A stretch of DNA of 11,075 nucleotides from contig NZ_JAPJNQ010000052.1 in the NCBI RefSeq assembly GCF_030826625.1, positions 5,838 through 16,912 of the forward strand, written 5' to 3'. This DNA is from Corynebacterium sp. GTDB lineage: Bacteria; Actinomycetota; Actinomycetes; Mycobacteriales; Mycobacteriaceae. Shown here in pieces: positions 1-5,924 of this stretch. The position numbers were made by a program, and so were the translations under genes. The notes beneath the pieces are model-generated. The model saw nothing but the letters and a program-made list of their open reading frames with translations. It did not search any database and was not told the DNA's origin. The stretch's first letter is position 1; every line of letters starts with the position of its first letter.

Positions 1-1541
1 CCCTTACCGATCTGTGCCTTGCCCGGCAGGCCGAGCGCAACACCAGTATCGACGTTGATGTCTTCGTAAGCCTGCTTCCATGGTGCGGTCTGCATATCGG
101 CCTTGCGCACCATCGGGCCAGCCTGCATGCAGGTGTGGATCTCGTCGCCCGTGCGGTCCAGGAATCCAGTGTTGATGAAGGCAACGCGCTCGCTGACCGC
201 GGTGATCGCAGCAGCCAGGTTGGCCGAGGTACGACGTTCTTCGTCCATAACGCCCACCTTCAGGGTGTTCTTCTCCAAACCGAGCAGCTTTTCGACGGAG
301 GCAAACAGGTCGTTGGTGAACGCGACCTCGGCAGAGCCGTGTTGCTTTGGCTTTACGATGTAGATCGAGCCAGCACGCGAGTTTTTGTGGGCGTTATCGG
401 CAGCCAGTCCTGGGATGGCACACGCACTGGTGAGTACGGCATCCATGATGCCTTCGAAGACTTCTTCGCCGTCGACCAGGATGGCTGGGTTCGTCATCAA
501 GTGTCCGACGTTTCGGACCAGCAGCAAAGCGCGACCGTGCAGGGATTGCTCGCCTCCGGAGAGGTCGGTGTAGGTGCGGTCGTCGTTGAGCTTACGGGTG
601 ATGGTCTTACCACCTTTTTCCAGCTCTTCTTTCAGCTCACCAGTGTTCAGGCCGAACCAGTTGTGGTAGCCCAAAGTCTTGTCCTCGCCGTCGACAGCGG
701 CAACGGAGTCCTCGAAGTCGATGATGGTGGAAGTCGCCGATTCCAGGATGACATCAGAAACGCCCGCCTTGTCGCTCTTGCCGACGGGGTGGTCTGGGTT
801 GATCTGGATCAAGATGTGCAGACCGTTGTTGCGCAGAACCACCTCGGATGGGGAAGACTTGTCGCCGTTGTAGCCGACGAGTTGCTCTGCCTTCGCAAGA
901 CCGACGGTGGAGCCGTTAACGGTGACGGCCAGTTTATCGTCGTCAATTGCATAGGATTCTGCGTCGGCATGCGAGCCGTTTTCTAGTGGGGCAACCTCGT
1001 CGAGGAAGTTGCGTGCCCAGGCGATGACTTTGTCGCCGCGCACCGGGTTATAAGAATTACCTGGTTCCGCCCCGCCTTCTTCGGAAATGGCGTCGGTGCC
1101 GTACAAGGCGTCGTAGAGCGAACCCCAGCGGGCATTCGCCGCGTTGAGGGCGAAGCGCGCGTTGAGGACAGGAACGACCAGCTGTGGGCCGGCAACCTCG
1201 GCGATTTCTGGGTCGAGATTCGCGGTGGTGACATCGGAGGCAGCTGGCTTGTCTTCCAAGTAGCCGATCTCGCGCAGATATTTTTCGTGTTCGGCTGGAT
1301 CGGGCTGTCCCGGGTCAGCGCGGAAGTGCTCGTCGAGAGTCTTTTGCAGTTCATCGCGGCGTGCCAGCAGCTCTTTGTTGCGCGGGGTGTGGGTGCGGAT
1401 GATGTCTGCGAACCCATTCCAGAATTTCTCCGAATCGAGTCCGATGTGTGGCAGCACAGTGCCGTTGACGAATTCGTAGAGGGTGTTGTCGACGTTGAGG
1501 CCTGCAACCTCTGTGCGTGGGGTGGTGTCTTCGATAGTCAT
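1..1541 (-). CDS. aceB: Malate synthase G, 3' end beyond window
   Basis: Second enzyme of the glyoxylate bypass: it condenses glyoxylate with acetyl-CoA to give malate and CoA in the cytosol. The visible 513 codons are the N-terminal two thirds of a family that is usually about 720-740 residues. Motifs seen in order are RNVGHLM (Arg343, the position of the catalytic arginine of E. coli GlcB), MDEERRT (Glu434, Mg ligand) and NTGFLDRTGDEIHT (Asp462, Mg ligand). The 28-residue spacing between the two acids equals that in E. coli. The catalytic base Asp, the reactive Cys and the C-terminal plug lie outside the window. The start (MTIEDTTPRTEV) is supported by an AGAAGGAG ribosome binding site. The gene is divergent from aceA. 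In this genus malate synthase is conventionally called aceB, although the protein is of the monomeric G (GlcB) type. No frameshift is seen. Confidence 0.96.
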   Translation of the reverse strand, partial: MTIEDTTPRTEVAGLNVDNTLYEFVNGTVLPHIGLDSEKFWNGFADIIRTHTPRNKELLARRDELQKTLDEHFRADPGQPDPAEHEKYLREIGYLEDKPAASDVTTANLDPEIAEVAGPQLVVPVLNARFALNAANARWGSLYDALYGTDAISEEGGAEPGNSYNPVRGDKVIAWARNFLDEVAPLENGSHADAESYAIDDDKLAVTVNGSTVGLAKAEQLVGYNGDKSSPSEVVLRNNGLHILIQINPDHPVGKSDKAGVSDVILESATSTIIDFEDSVAAVDGEDKTLGYHNWFGLNTGELKEELEKGGKTITRKLNDDRTYTDLSGGEQSLHGRALLLVRNVGHLMTNPAILVDGEEVFEGIMDAVLTSACAIPGLAADNAHKNSRAGSIYIVKPKQHGSAEVAFTNDLFASVEKLLGLEKNTLKVGVMDEERRTSANLAAAITAVSERVAFINTGFLDRTGDEIHTCMQAGPMVRKADMQTAPWKQAYEDINVDTGVALGLPGKAQIGK

Positions 1542-1545
1542 AAAA

Positions 1546-1553
1546 CTCCTTCT
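1546..1553 (-). promoter_or_regulatory. Ribosome binding site of aceB
   Basis: On the minus strand AGAAGGAG lies four bases (TTTT) before the ATG at 1541. It is a strong Shine-Dalgarno sequence and fixes the malate synthase start. Confidence 0.85.
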
Positions 1554-1630
1554 AATCCTCGCGGTCAGACCCTTAAGGGGCGTGGAGTGCGTGCAACTCA
1601 GTGACAAGCTGGGTGGCATGCGCGCTCTCT

Positions 1631-1643
1631 ACATCTTTGCTGA
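1631..1643 (+). promoter_or_regulatory. RamB-like site
   Basis: ACATCTTTGCTGA agrees at about 9 of 13 positions with the RamB consensus as I recall it (AAAACTTTGCAAA), with the CTTTGC core intact. It lies about 90 bp upstream of aceB. RamB represses acetate and glyoxylate genes on glucose in C. glutamicum. The match is partial, so the call is tentative. Confidence 0.35.
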
Positions 1644-1675
1644 AAATGTGCGCCCCGGGGCATGACACCACAATA

Positions 1676-1691
1676 AGTGAATTGCCTCACT
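1676..1691. promoter_or_regulatory. GlxR (CRP-type) operator
   Basis: AGTGAATTGCCTCACT is a perfect AGTGA-N6-TCACT inverted repeat. It differs from the GlxR/CRP consensus TGTGA-N6-TCACA only at the outermost base of each arm. It lies 135 bp upstream of the aceB start. GlxR is the cAMP-responsive regulator first described as a repressor of aceB in C. glutamicum. Confidence 0.7.
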
Positions 1692-1756
1692 GTGTGTAGC
1701 GCGGCGGGAGAAAGTGGGATTTTCACCCCTGTTCGAAGTTCGAAAATGAACTGAGA

Positions 1757-1800
1757 AAACAGTCCAATCGTACTGTTTCAACAGTATGAACGTACTGTTT
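1757..1800. promoter_or_regulatory. Double AcnR-like operator
   Basis: Two 16-bp inverted repeats occur in tandem: CAGTCCAATCGTACTG at 1760-1775 and CAGTATGAACGTACTG at 1782-1797. Their offset is exactly 22 bp, about two helical turns, so two dimers would sit on the same face. The AcnR operator, as I remember it, is CAGNACnnncGTACTG, and each copy departs from it at one defined position. Symmetry extends outward as AAACAGT/ACTGTTT around the first copy and AACAGT/ACTGTT around the second. The block lies about midway between the aceB and aceA starts (216 and 196 bp). AcnR is the TetR-type repressor of aconitase. Another TetR-type protein is the main alternative. Confidence 0.6.
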
Positions 1801-1896
1801 ATGTTCGGAGTTCACACACCATAAACGGCATTTTTGACAAAGACCTGCGGTTTAACCTGTTTTTGGGTCTCGAACATTTATGTGAAATAGAGCATT

Positions 1897-1921
1897 ACCC
1901 CCGAATTTTAGTGACCGGGGT
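1897..1921. promoter_or_regulatory. RamA-like paired C/G runs
   Basis: ACCCCCG (1897-1903) and CGGGGT (1916-1921) form an inverted pair 75-100 bp upstream of aceA. RamA, the LuxR-type activator of acetate and glyoxylate genes, binds pairs of short AC4-5 or G4-6T runs in C. glutamicum. The motif is of low complexity, so chance occurrence is possible. Confidence 0.4.
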
Positions 1922-1955
1922 TAAATCTTGACGTGATCGAATTCATCGAACAAGA

Positions 1956-1971
1956 TGTGAATCACCTCATA
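1956..1971. promoter_or_regulatory. Second GlxR-like site in the aceA leader
   Basis: TGTGAATCACCTCATA fits TGTGA-N6-TCACA with one mismatch (TCATA). It lies 25 bp upstream of the aceA ATG, between any plausible promoter and the ribosome binding site. If bound, it would act as a roadblock or repressor site. Confidence 0.4.
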
Positions 1972-1982
1972 AGCCAAACGAG

Positions 1983-1990
1983 AAAGGGAG
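1983..1990 (+). promoter_or_regulatory. Ribosome binding site of aceA
   Basis: AAAGGGAG lies five bases before the ATG at 1996. It decides the start over the in-frame upstream GTG at 1933, whose extra 21 residues are not like isocitrate lyase. Confidence 0.85.
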
Positions 1991-1995
1991 TTGCG

Positions 1996-3288
1996 ATGAC
2001 TACTACCGGTCAAGCACGTACCGCCGCTGAAATCCAAAAAGATTGGGATGAAAACCCTCGCTGGGCCAACGTCACCCGTGACTACACCGCAGAAAAGGTA
2101 GCCGAGCTGCAGGGCAACGTCGTCGAAGAGCACACCCTGGCACGTCGTGGCTCCGAGATCCTGTGGGACGAGGTCTCGAAGGGCGATGGACACTACATCA
2201 ATGCCCTGGGCGCCTTGACTGGTAACCAGGCCGTTCAGCAGGTCCGCGGTGGCCTGAAGGCTGTTTACCTGTCTGGTTGGCAGGTTGCCGGCGATGCCAA
2301 CTTGGCTGGCCACACCTATCCAGACCAGTCGCTGTACCCAGCAAACTCGGTTCCGCAGGTCGTTCGCCGTATCAACAACGCGTTGCTGCGTGCCGACGAG
2401 ATCTCCCGAGTCGAAGGCGATAACTCCATCGACAACTGGCTGGTTCCCATCGTTGCAGACGGTGAGGCAGGCTTCGGTGGTGCACTGAACGTTTATGAGC
2501 TGCAAAAGGCCATGATCAACGCTGGTGCTGCCGGTACGCACTGGGAAGACCAGCTGGCTTCCGAAAAGAAGTGTGGCCACCTGGGCGGTAAGGTTTTGAT
2601 CCCAACCCAGCAGCACATCCGCACCCTGTCGTCTGCACGTCTGGCTGCCGACGTCGCCGGTGTTCCCACCGTCGTTATTGCTCGTACTGACGCCGAGGCC
2701 GCCACCTTGATCACCTCGGACATCGACGATCGCGACAAGCCGTTCATCGAAGGCGACCGCACCGCAGAAGGCTACTACCGCGTACGTCCAGGCATCGAGC
2801 CTTGTATCGCACGTGCGAAGTCCTATGCTCCATACTCTGACCTGATCTGGATGGAAACCGGTGTCCCAGACCTGGAGGTTGCCAAGCAGTTCGCGGAGTC
2901 CGTCAAGGCCGCGTTCCCAGATCAGAAGCTGGCCTACAACTGCTCGCCATCGTTCAACTGGTCCAAGCACCTTGACGACGAGACCATCGCGAAGTTCCAA
3001 AAAGAACTGGGCGCCATGGGCTTTACCTTCCAGTTCATCACCCTGGCCGGATTCCACTCGCTGAACTACGGCATGTTCGACCTGGCTCACGGCTACGCAC
3101 GCAACGGCATGACCTCGTTCGTCGAGCTGCAGAACAAGGAATTCGCTGCAGCCGAAGAGCGCGGCTTCACCGCCGTCAAGCACCAGCGTGAGGTCGGTGC
3201 TGGTTACTTCGACAACATTGCCACCACCGTCGACCCAACCTCGTCGACCACCGCACTGAAGGGTTCCACTGAGGAAGGCCAGTTCTAA
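1996..3288 (+). CDS. aceA: Isocitrate lyase
   Basis: First enzyme of the glyoxylate bypass: it cleaves isocitrate to succinate and glyoxylate, sparing carbon during growth on acetate or fatty acids. The product is a 430-aa cytosolic TIM-barrel enzyme, close to the 432 aa I recall for C. glutamicum. Visible motifs are WQVAGDAN, PDQSLYPANSVP, the Mg-site region VADGEAGFGG, and the catalytic-loop signature KKCGHLGGK with Cys193 as catalytic acid (Cys195 in E. coli). Later come ARTDAEAA, YNCSPSFNW and the C-terminal FHSLNYGMFDLA. The start MTTTGQARTA aligns with AceA proteins and has a good ribosome binding site. The rraA-family gene begins two bases after its stop, which suggests one transcript. 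No defects are seen. Confidence 0.98.
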   Translation: MTTTGQARTAAEIQKDWDENPRWANVTRDYTAEKVAELQGNVVEEHTLARRGSEILWDEVSKGDGHYINALGALTGNQAVQQVRGGLKAVYLSGWQVAGDANLAGHTYPDQSLYPANSVPQVVRRINNALLRADEISRVEGDNSIDNWLVPIVADGEAGFGGALNVYELQKAMINAGAAGTHWEDQLASEKKCGHLGGKVLIPTQQHIRTLSSARLAADVAGVPTVVIARTDAEAATLITSDIDDRDKPFIEGDRTAEGYYRVRPGIEPCIARAKSYAPYSDLIWMETGVPDLEVAKQFAESVKAAFPDQKLAYNCSPSFNWSKHLDDETIAKFQKELGAMGFTFQFITLAGFHSLNYGMFDLAHGYARNGMTSFVELQNKEFAAAEERGFTAVKHQREVGAGYFDNIATTVDPTSSTTALKGSTEEGQF

Positions 3289-3290
3289 TC

Positions 3291-3791
3291 ATGGCCATCC
3301 AATTCGTTCCTACCGCTGATATCGGAGACATCCACGGTGAACAGCTACGCAGCTGCGATAAGCAATTCACCAACTATGGAGGCAAGACCGAGTTCTGCGG
3401 AAAGATTTCCACCATCCAAGCCATCCAAGACAATGCCTTGGTGAAAGAAGTCTTGAACCAACCGAACGAAGGCGGAGTCTTGGTCATCGATGCCCAAGAA
3501 AATCTGCATACCGCTATGGTCGGCGACATGATCGCTGGCGCAGGCGTGGATAACGGCTGGGCCGGGATCATCGTCAACGGCGCGATCCGGGATTCCCAAG
3601 AAATCGGCACCATGGATATTGGTGTTAAGGCTTTGGGCACCAACCCGCGCAAATCTGCGAAAGATAAGGTTGGCAAGGTTGATATCACCGTACAATTCGG
3701 TGGCATCGACTTTGTGCCAGGCCAATATGTGTATGCAGACGCCGACGGCATCGTCGTCAGTGAAACTCCAGTAGAGGCACAAGATAGCTAG
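3291..3791 (+). CDS. RraA-family HMG aldolase / oxaloacetate decarboxylase
   Basis: This 166-aa protein is full length for the RraA family, whose Gram-positive members are often misnamed ribonuclease E activity regulators. It carries Asp79-X20-Arg100-Asp101-X2-Glu104 (GDMIAG ... NGAIRDSQE). That is the metal and substrate motif of 4-hydroxy-4-methyl-2-oxoglutarate aldolases, which also decarboxylate oxaloacetate to pyruvate. E. coli RraA has Arg-Gln in place of Arg-Asp and is catalytically inactive. Conserved NYGGKTEFCGKI and VQFGGIDFVPGQYVYAD confirm the fold. I infer an enzymatic role beside isocitrate lyase, perhaps moving oxaloacetate to pyruvate during gluconeogenic growth. The gene is separated by 2 bp from aceA. 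A GGAAGG inside the aceA end is a distant ribosome binding site, so translation may be coupled. Family assignment is firm; the physiological substrate is not. Confidence 0.9.
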   Translation: MAIQFVPTADIGDIHGEQLRSCDKQFTNYGGKTEFCGKISTIQAIQDNALVKEVLNQPNEGGVLVIDAQENLHTAMVGDMIAGAGVDNGWAGIIVNGAIRDSQEIGTMDIGVKALGTNPRKSAKDKVGKVDITVQFGGIDFVPGQYVYADADGIVVSETPVEAQDS

Positions 3792-3804
3792 TTTTTGCTA
3801 GTCA

Positions 3805-3825
3805 GTGGCGCGGTGTGCGCGCCAC
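3805..3825 (+). terminator. Hairpin after the aceA-rraA operon
   Basis: GTGGCGC and GCGCCAC form a 7-bp GC-rich stem with a 7-base loop, 14 bp after the rraA stop. There is no T-run, so intrinsic termination is plausible but unproven. Confidence 0.5.
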
Positions 3826-3831
3826 CATCTG

Positions 3832-3871
3832 AGCCCGGTAGCTAGTACGTGTGAGAGCTAGCTGCCGGGCT
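3832..3871. terminator. Long hairpin, possible bidirectional terminator
   Basis: AGCCCGGTAGCTAG (3832-3845) pairs with CTAGCTGCCGGGCT (3858-3871) over 14 positions with one T-G wobble. The loop is 12 bases. It lies between two convergent genes (rraA and the minus-strand 422-aa gene) and could serve both. No T-run follows on either strand. Confidence 0.55.
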
Positions 3872-3939
3872 TAGTCGTGTTTCAGGCCCAATGTGTGTGG
3901 GGTGCGTGTGGGCTTTGTTGCGTGTGGATGCAGGAAGGG

Positions 3940-5208
3940 CTATGCAGAAAACAGCACGATGCCCACGGTCTCTGCGTCTAAGGCGTCGATTCGGTAGTCG
4001 TGGAAATCAGTGATCGGCGCGCATGCAGCAACCATCGTGGCGATTGCCTCTTTTCGGGCGTCGCCGCGGGAGAGCAGATCCGCTCGTTGCAGATCGACGT
4101 GTGGGCGCACGAAATCAAGAACGCCGTTGCTGATGCCAAAATCCAACAGCGCGCGGCTTTCTTGCGCACCCGAAGTCCCGGCAAGTTTTGGGTCAGCCCA
4201 CGCCCACGTCCAGGTTGTACCGGCAACGGTGGCGACCACCCATCCCGGTGAAGTGTTGTGCCGGGGTTTTGCTGCGACTGCACGATCGGCGACTGCACGA
4301 TCGGCGGTGGAACTCGGCGCCGCATCGTCGTCATCATCAATGTCGCCGTTCTCGCCATTCTCGTCGTTATCGGCGTGCCCGGTTGTCTCCCAGAGTAGGG
4401 CGGAGCCTTGGGCGCGCAGCGTGTCGATCGTTGGCGGCAGCTCGCGGGTAAACGGCTGTGCGGCGAGGTCAATGGCTGTGCCACCGCGTACATGAATCGT
4501 GTATGCGTCGTCCCCAGCGCCGATCTGGACGACGGTATCTGTGTTCTCCGGCGGGTTTGCTACTGAGTGCTCTGCCGTCGAATAAGCTGACGTGTCTTCC
4601 GTCGTAGCGTGTTCAAACTCTAATCCGCGTACCACAGCGAAGGCATGCAACGCTCTTAGCGTGTCATAGTGATCCGGCAGCTGTGCTAGACCGTTGCTGA
4701 GCGCGACGTGCACCGGGCCTTCGTCGACGAAAGCAGACACGATCAGCACCGCGAATTGCGCAGCAGAGTCTTCACCGGAACTTCGGCGCGAGCTCCGGGG
4801 AAGCGGAACCAACACGGCCGGAGCATTGCGAAACAAGGTGCGGGTAGCTGCTAATAACTCGTCGTCGGCAGGCTGCGGGATGAGTGGATCCAGTTGCGGG
4901 ATATCGGAAAAATCATCGACCGCTGCTGTTTGCCAATACCAGGTGTCATCAATGATGGTGGCGACCCACTGGGCAGCGAGCTCGACGCGTTGTGCCACCT
5001 GAGTAGAGGAAAAAGACAGCATCACTGGTTGATCGCGGACACGTCCGTCGGCAAGCATCGCGTCGTGGTCGTTGGCCGAGTTTTCGCGGAGAGAAAACTC
5101 CACCTTGGTGATCTCACCGAACCGGGCGCGAAACATTGCTAGGCGATCGGCCTGGGCCAAAAAGCCATCGGTAGCGATATCGGCGAGGGTGCGCGGGGCA
5201 GACAGCAT
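3940..5208 (-). CDS. Hypothetical Trp-rich protein with acidic insert
   Basis: This is a 422-aa cytosolic-looking protein with no signal peptide or membrane segment. Two Trp-rich strands, TWYWQTA (residues 89-95) and TWTWAWADP (332-340), suggest a duplicated or two-domain architecture. The second resembles the W-x-W-A-W-A-x-P signature I associate with DUF6882-type proteins of unknown function, but this is a memory-based resemblance. Between the domains lies a low-complexity linker: an Asp/Glu/Asn-rich stretch (about 275-294) and a five-residue tandem repeat (DRAVA twice, about 303-312). No catalytic motif is recognisable. The start at 5208 has no Shine-Dalgarno sequence, but a TACACT box ends seven bases upstream, so the transcript may be leaderless. 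The gene is divergent from the membrane-protein gene across 35 bp. Confidence 0.8.
   Translation of the reverse strand: MLSAPRTLADIATDGFLAQADRLAMFRARFGEITKVEFSLRENSANDHDAMLADGRVRDQPVMLSFSSTQVAQRVELAAQWVATIIDDTWYWQTAAVDDFSDIPQLDPLIPQPADDELLAATRTLFRNAPAVLVPLPRSSRRSSGEDSAAQFAVLIVSAFVDEGPVHVALSNGLAQLPDHYDTLRALHAFAVVRGLEFEHATTEDTSAYSTAEHSVANPPENTDTVVQIGAGDDAYTIHVRGGTAIDLAAQPFTRELPPTIDTLRAQGSALLWETTGHADNDENGENGDIDDDDDAAPSSTADRAVADRAVAAKPRHNTSPGWVVATVAGTTWTWAWADPKLAGTSGAQESRALLDFGISNGVLDFVRPHVDLQRADLLSRGDARKEAIATMVAACAPITDFHDYRIDALDAETVGIVLFSA
4274..4303. repeat. 15-bp tandem repeat inside a coding region
   Basis: The unit GCGACTGCACGATCG occurs twice with no gap. It encodes an in-frame DRAVA duplication in the linker of the 422-aa protein. 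A multiple-of-three unit preserves the frame, so copy number could vary between strains. Confidence 0.85.
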
Positions 5209-5215
5209 GAGTGTT

Positions 5216-5221
5216 AGTGTA
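5216..5221 (-). promoter_or_regulatory. -10 box, probable leaderless promoter of the 422-aa gene
   Basis: TACACT on the minus strand fits the corynebacterial TANANT -10 and ends seven bases before the ATG at 5208. Transcription would start at or next to the A of the ATG. No clear -35 is seen. Confidence 0.45.
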
Positions 5222-5230
5222 CAAGCACTG

Positions 5231-5236
5231 TAGAGT
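5231..5236 (+). promoter_or_regulatory. -10 box, probable leaderless promoter of the membrane-protein gene
   Basis: TAGAGT fits TANANT and ends seven bases before the ATG at 5244, where no Shine-Dalgarno sequence exists. Its -35 area would overlap the start of the divergent gene. Confidence 0.45.
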
Positions 5237-5243
5237 GACCAGC

Positions 5244-5897
5244 ATGCTCTATGCCGTTAGTTACGCCTTCATGGATTCGATCAATGTTTTGTCCATTGCT
5301 GTGATCGTTGCCCTGGGCGTGCTGCTGCCAGCGGGACGGTATAAAAAGGTCGCACCACTGTTGGTGACCGGCAACTGGTTCGGAGTTTTTGCGCTCGCGC
5401 TGCTGGTGACCGTCGTATTTTCCGGCTTCGGCGAGCTCATGCAAAAAATCCTGGATTCGGCAGCCTTCGGGCTGACCTTGATCGGCGTCGGCGTGCTCAC
5501 GCTCGTGGGCACCTGGTTATCGAAAGGCAAGCCGCCTGCTGTGGTGGGACGGTTATTAGGTGGGCTACAAAAACCATCGCCGATGACCTTCGGGATTGGT
5601 TTCGGCCTTGGCGTGGTGCAATCGGCGACTTCCGGCCCGTTTTTTGCCGGGCTGATTGTGCTCACCGCGTTGCATCCGGCACCAGCGACGTTGGGCGCGG
5701 GAGTGGTGCTGTATGCCACTATCGCGTTGTCGCTGCCCATCGTCTTCGCGTTGCTTGTTGGTTGGGTCCGAATCGCGCCGCATTCGCCGATTGGCAGGCT
5801 GTTTAATAAGGCCTTGGACAATACCGAAGCTTTGAGTAAGGCGGCAGGCTATAGCGTGGGAGTGCTGTTGATCGTACTCGGGGCACTCGGTGTCTGA
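5244..5897 (+). CDS. Six-helix integral membrane protein
   Basis: This is a 217-aa very hydrophobic protein with about six membrane helices (roughly residues 4-30, 36-60, 72-92, 114-140, 146-172 and 198-217). Helix 4 contains GFGLGVVQSATSGPFFAG, a Gly/Pro-rich segment reminiscent of the CcdA/LysE/GAP (Sap-like) class of small transporters, but without the CcdA cysteines. I therefore rule out thiol-disulfide electron transfer and leave the substrate open. I chose the ATG at 5244 because the alternative GTG at 5211 adds a polar 11-residue leader and overlaps the other gene's promoter. It is divergent from the 422-aa gene and convergent with the 123-aa gene 26 bp downstream. Assignment beyond membrane protein is uncertain. 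Confidence 0.85.
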   Translation: MLYAVSYAFMDSINVLSIAVIVALGVLLPAGRYKKVAPLLVTGNWFGVFALALLVTVVFSGFGELMQKILDSAAFGLTLIGVGVLTLVGTWLSKGKPPAVVGRLLGGLQKPSPMTFGIGFGLGVVQSATSGPFFAGLIVLTALHPAPATLGAGVVLYATIALSLPIVFALLVGWVRIAPHSPIGRLFNKALDNTEALSKAAGYSVGVLLIVLGALGV

Positions 5898-5903
5898 GTG
5901 TCT

Positions 5904-5924
5904 AAGCGTTTCTAGGTTGCGCTT
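5904..5924. terminator. Weak convergent hairpin
   Basis: AAGCG (5904-5908) and CGCTT (5920-5924) form a 5-bp stem with an 11-base loop between two convergent genes. It is short and overlaps the stop codon of the minus-strand gene, so support is weak. Confidence 0.25.

Larger units (their letters stand above)
1542..1995. promoter_or_regulatory. Divergent aceB-aceA control region
   Basis: This 454-bp spacer has no plausible gene. It is AT-richer than its flanks and dense in short symmetric elements, which are listed separately: RamB-like, GlxR-like (two), a double AcnR-like operator, and RamA-like G/C runs. Further palindromes are CCCTTAAGGG (1571-1580) and GCCCCGGGGC (1652-1661), whose C4/G4 runs could also be RamA half-sites. 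In C. glutamicum the aceA/aceB pair is known to be controlled by RamA, RamB and GlxR, so a crowded spacer is expected. Start sites cannot be fixed by eye. TTAAAT at 1921-1926 is a weak candidate -10 for aceA, and I see no convincing -10 for aceB. Confidence 0.85.

Noticed and set aside
135..986. 283-residue open frame on the plus strand inside malate synthase
   Set aside because: It is antisense to a clear malate synthase G frame with all active-site motifs, and its own translation shows no recognisable family.
1933..1995. Upstream in-frame GTG start for aceA
   Set aside because: The extra 21 residues are unlike isocitrate lyases and would cover the leader and GlxR-like site. The ATG at 1996 has a strong ribosome binding site.
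1921..3183. 420-residue open frame antisense to isocitrate lyase
   Set aside because: It is a shadow of highly biased aceA codons. It has no ribosome binding site and ends in the regulatory region.
3902..3927. TGCGTGTGG direct repeat before the 422-aa gene's stop
   Set aside because: Two 9-bp copies in a GT-rich stretch, with no symmetry or promoter context. Probably low-complexity chance.
5211..5243. GTG start giving an 11-residue longer membrane protein
   Set aside because: The added residues are polar and overlap the presumed -10 boxes of both divergent genes.
5244..5897. CcdA/DsbD-type thiol transporter
   Set aside because: The membrane protein has no cysteine, so it cannot carry out the redox function, although the helix pattern is similar.
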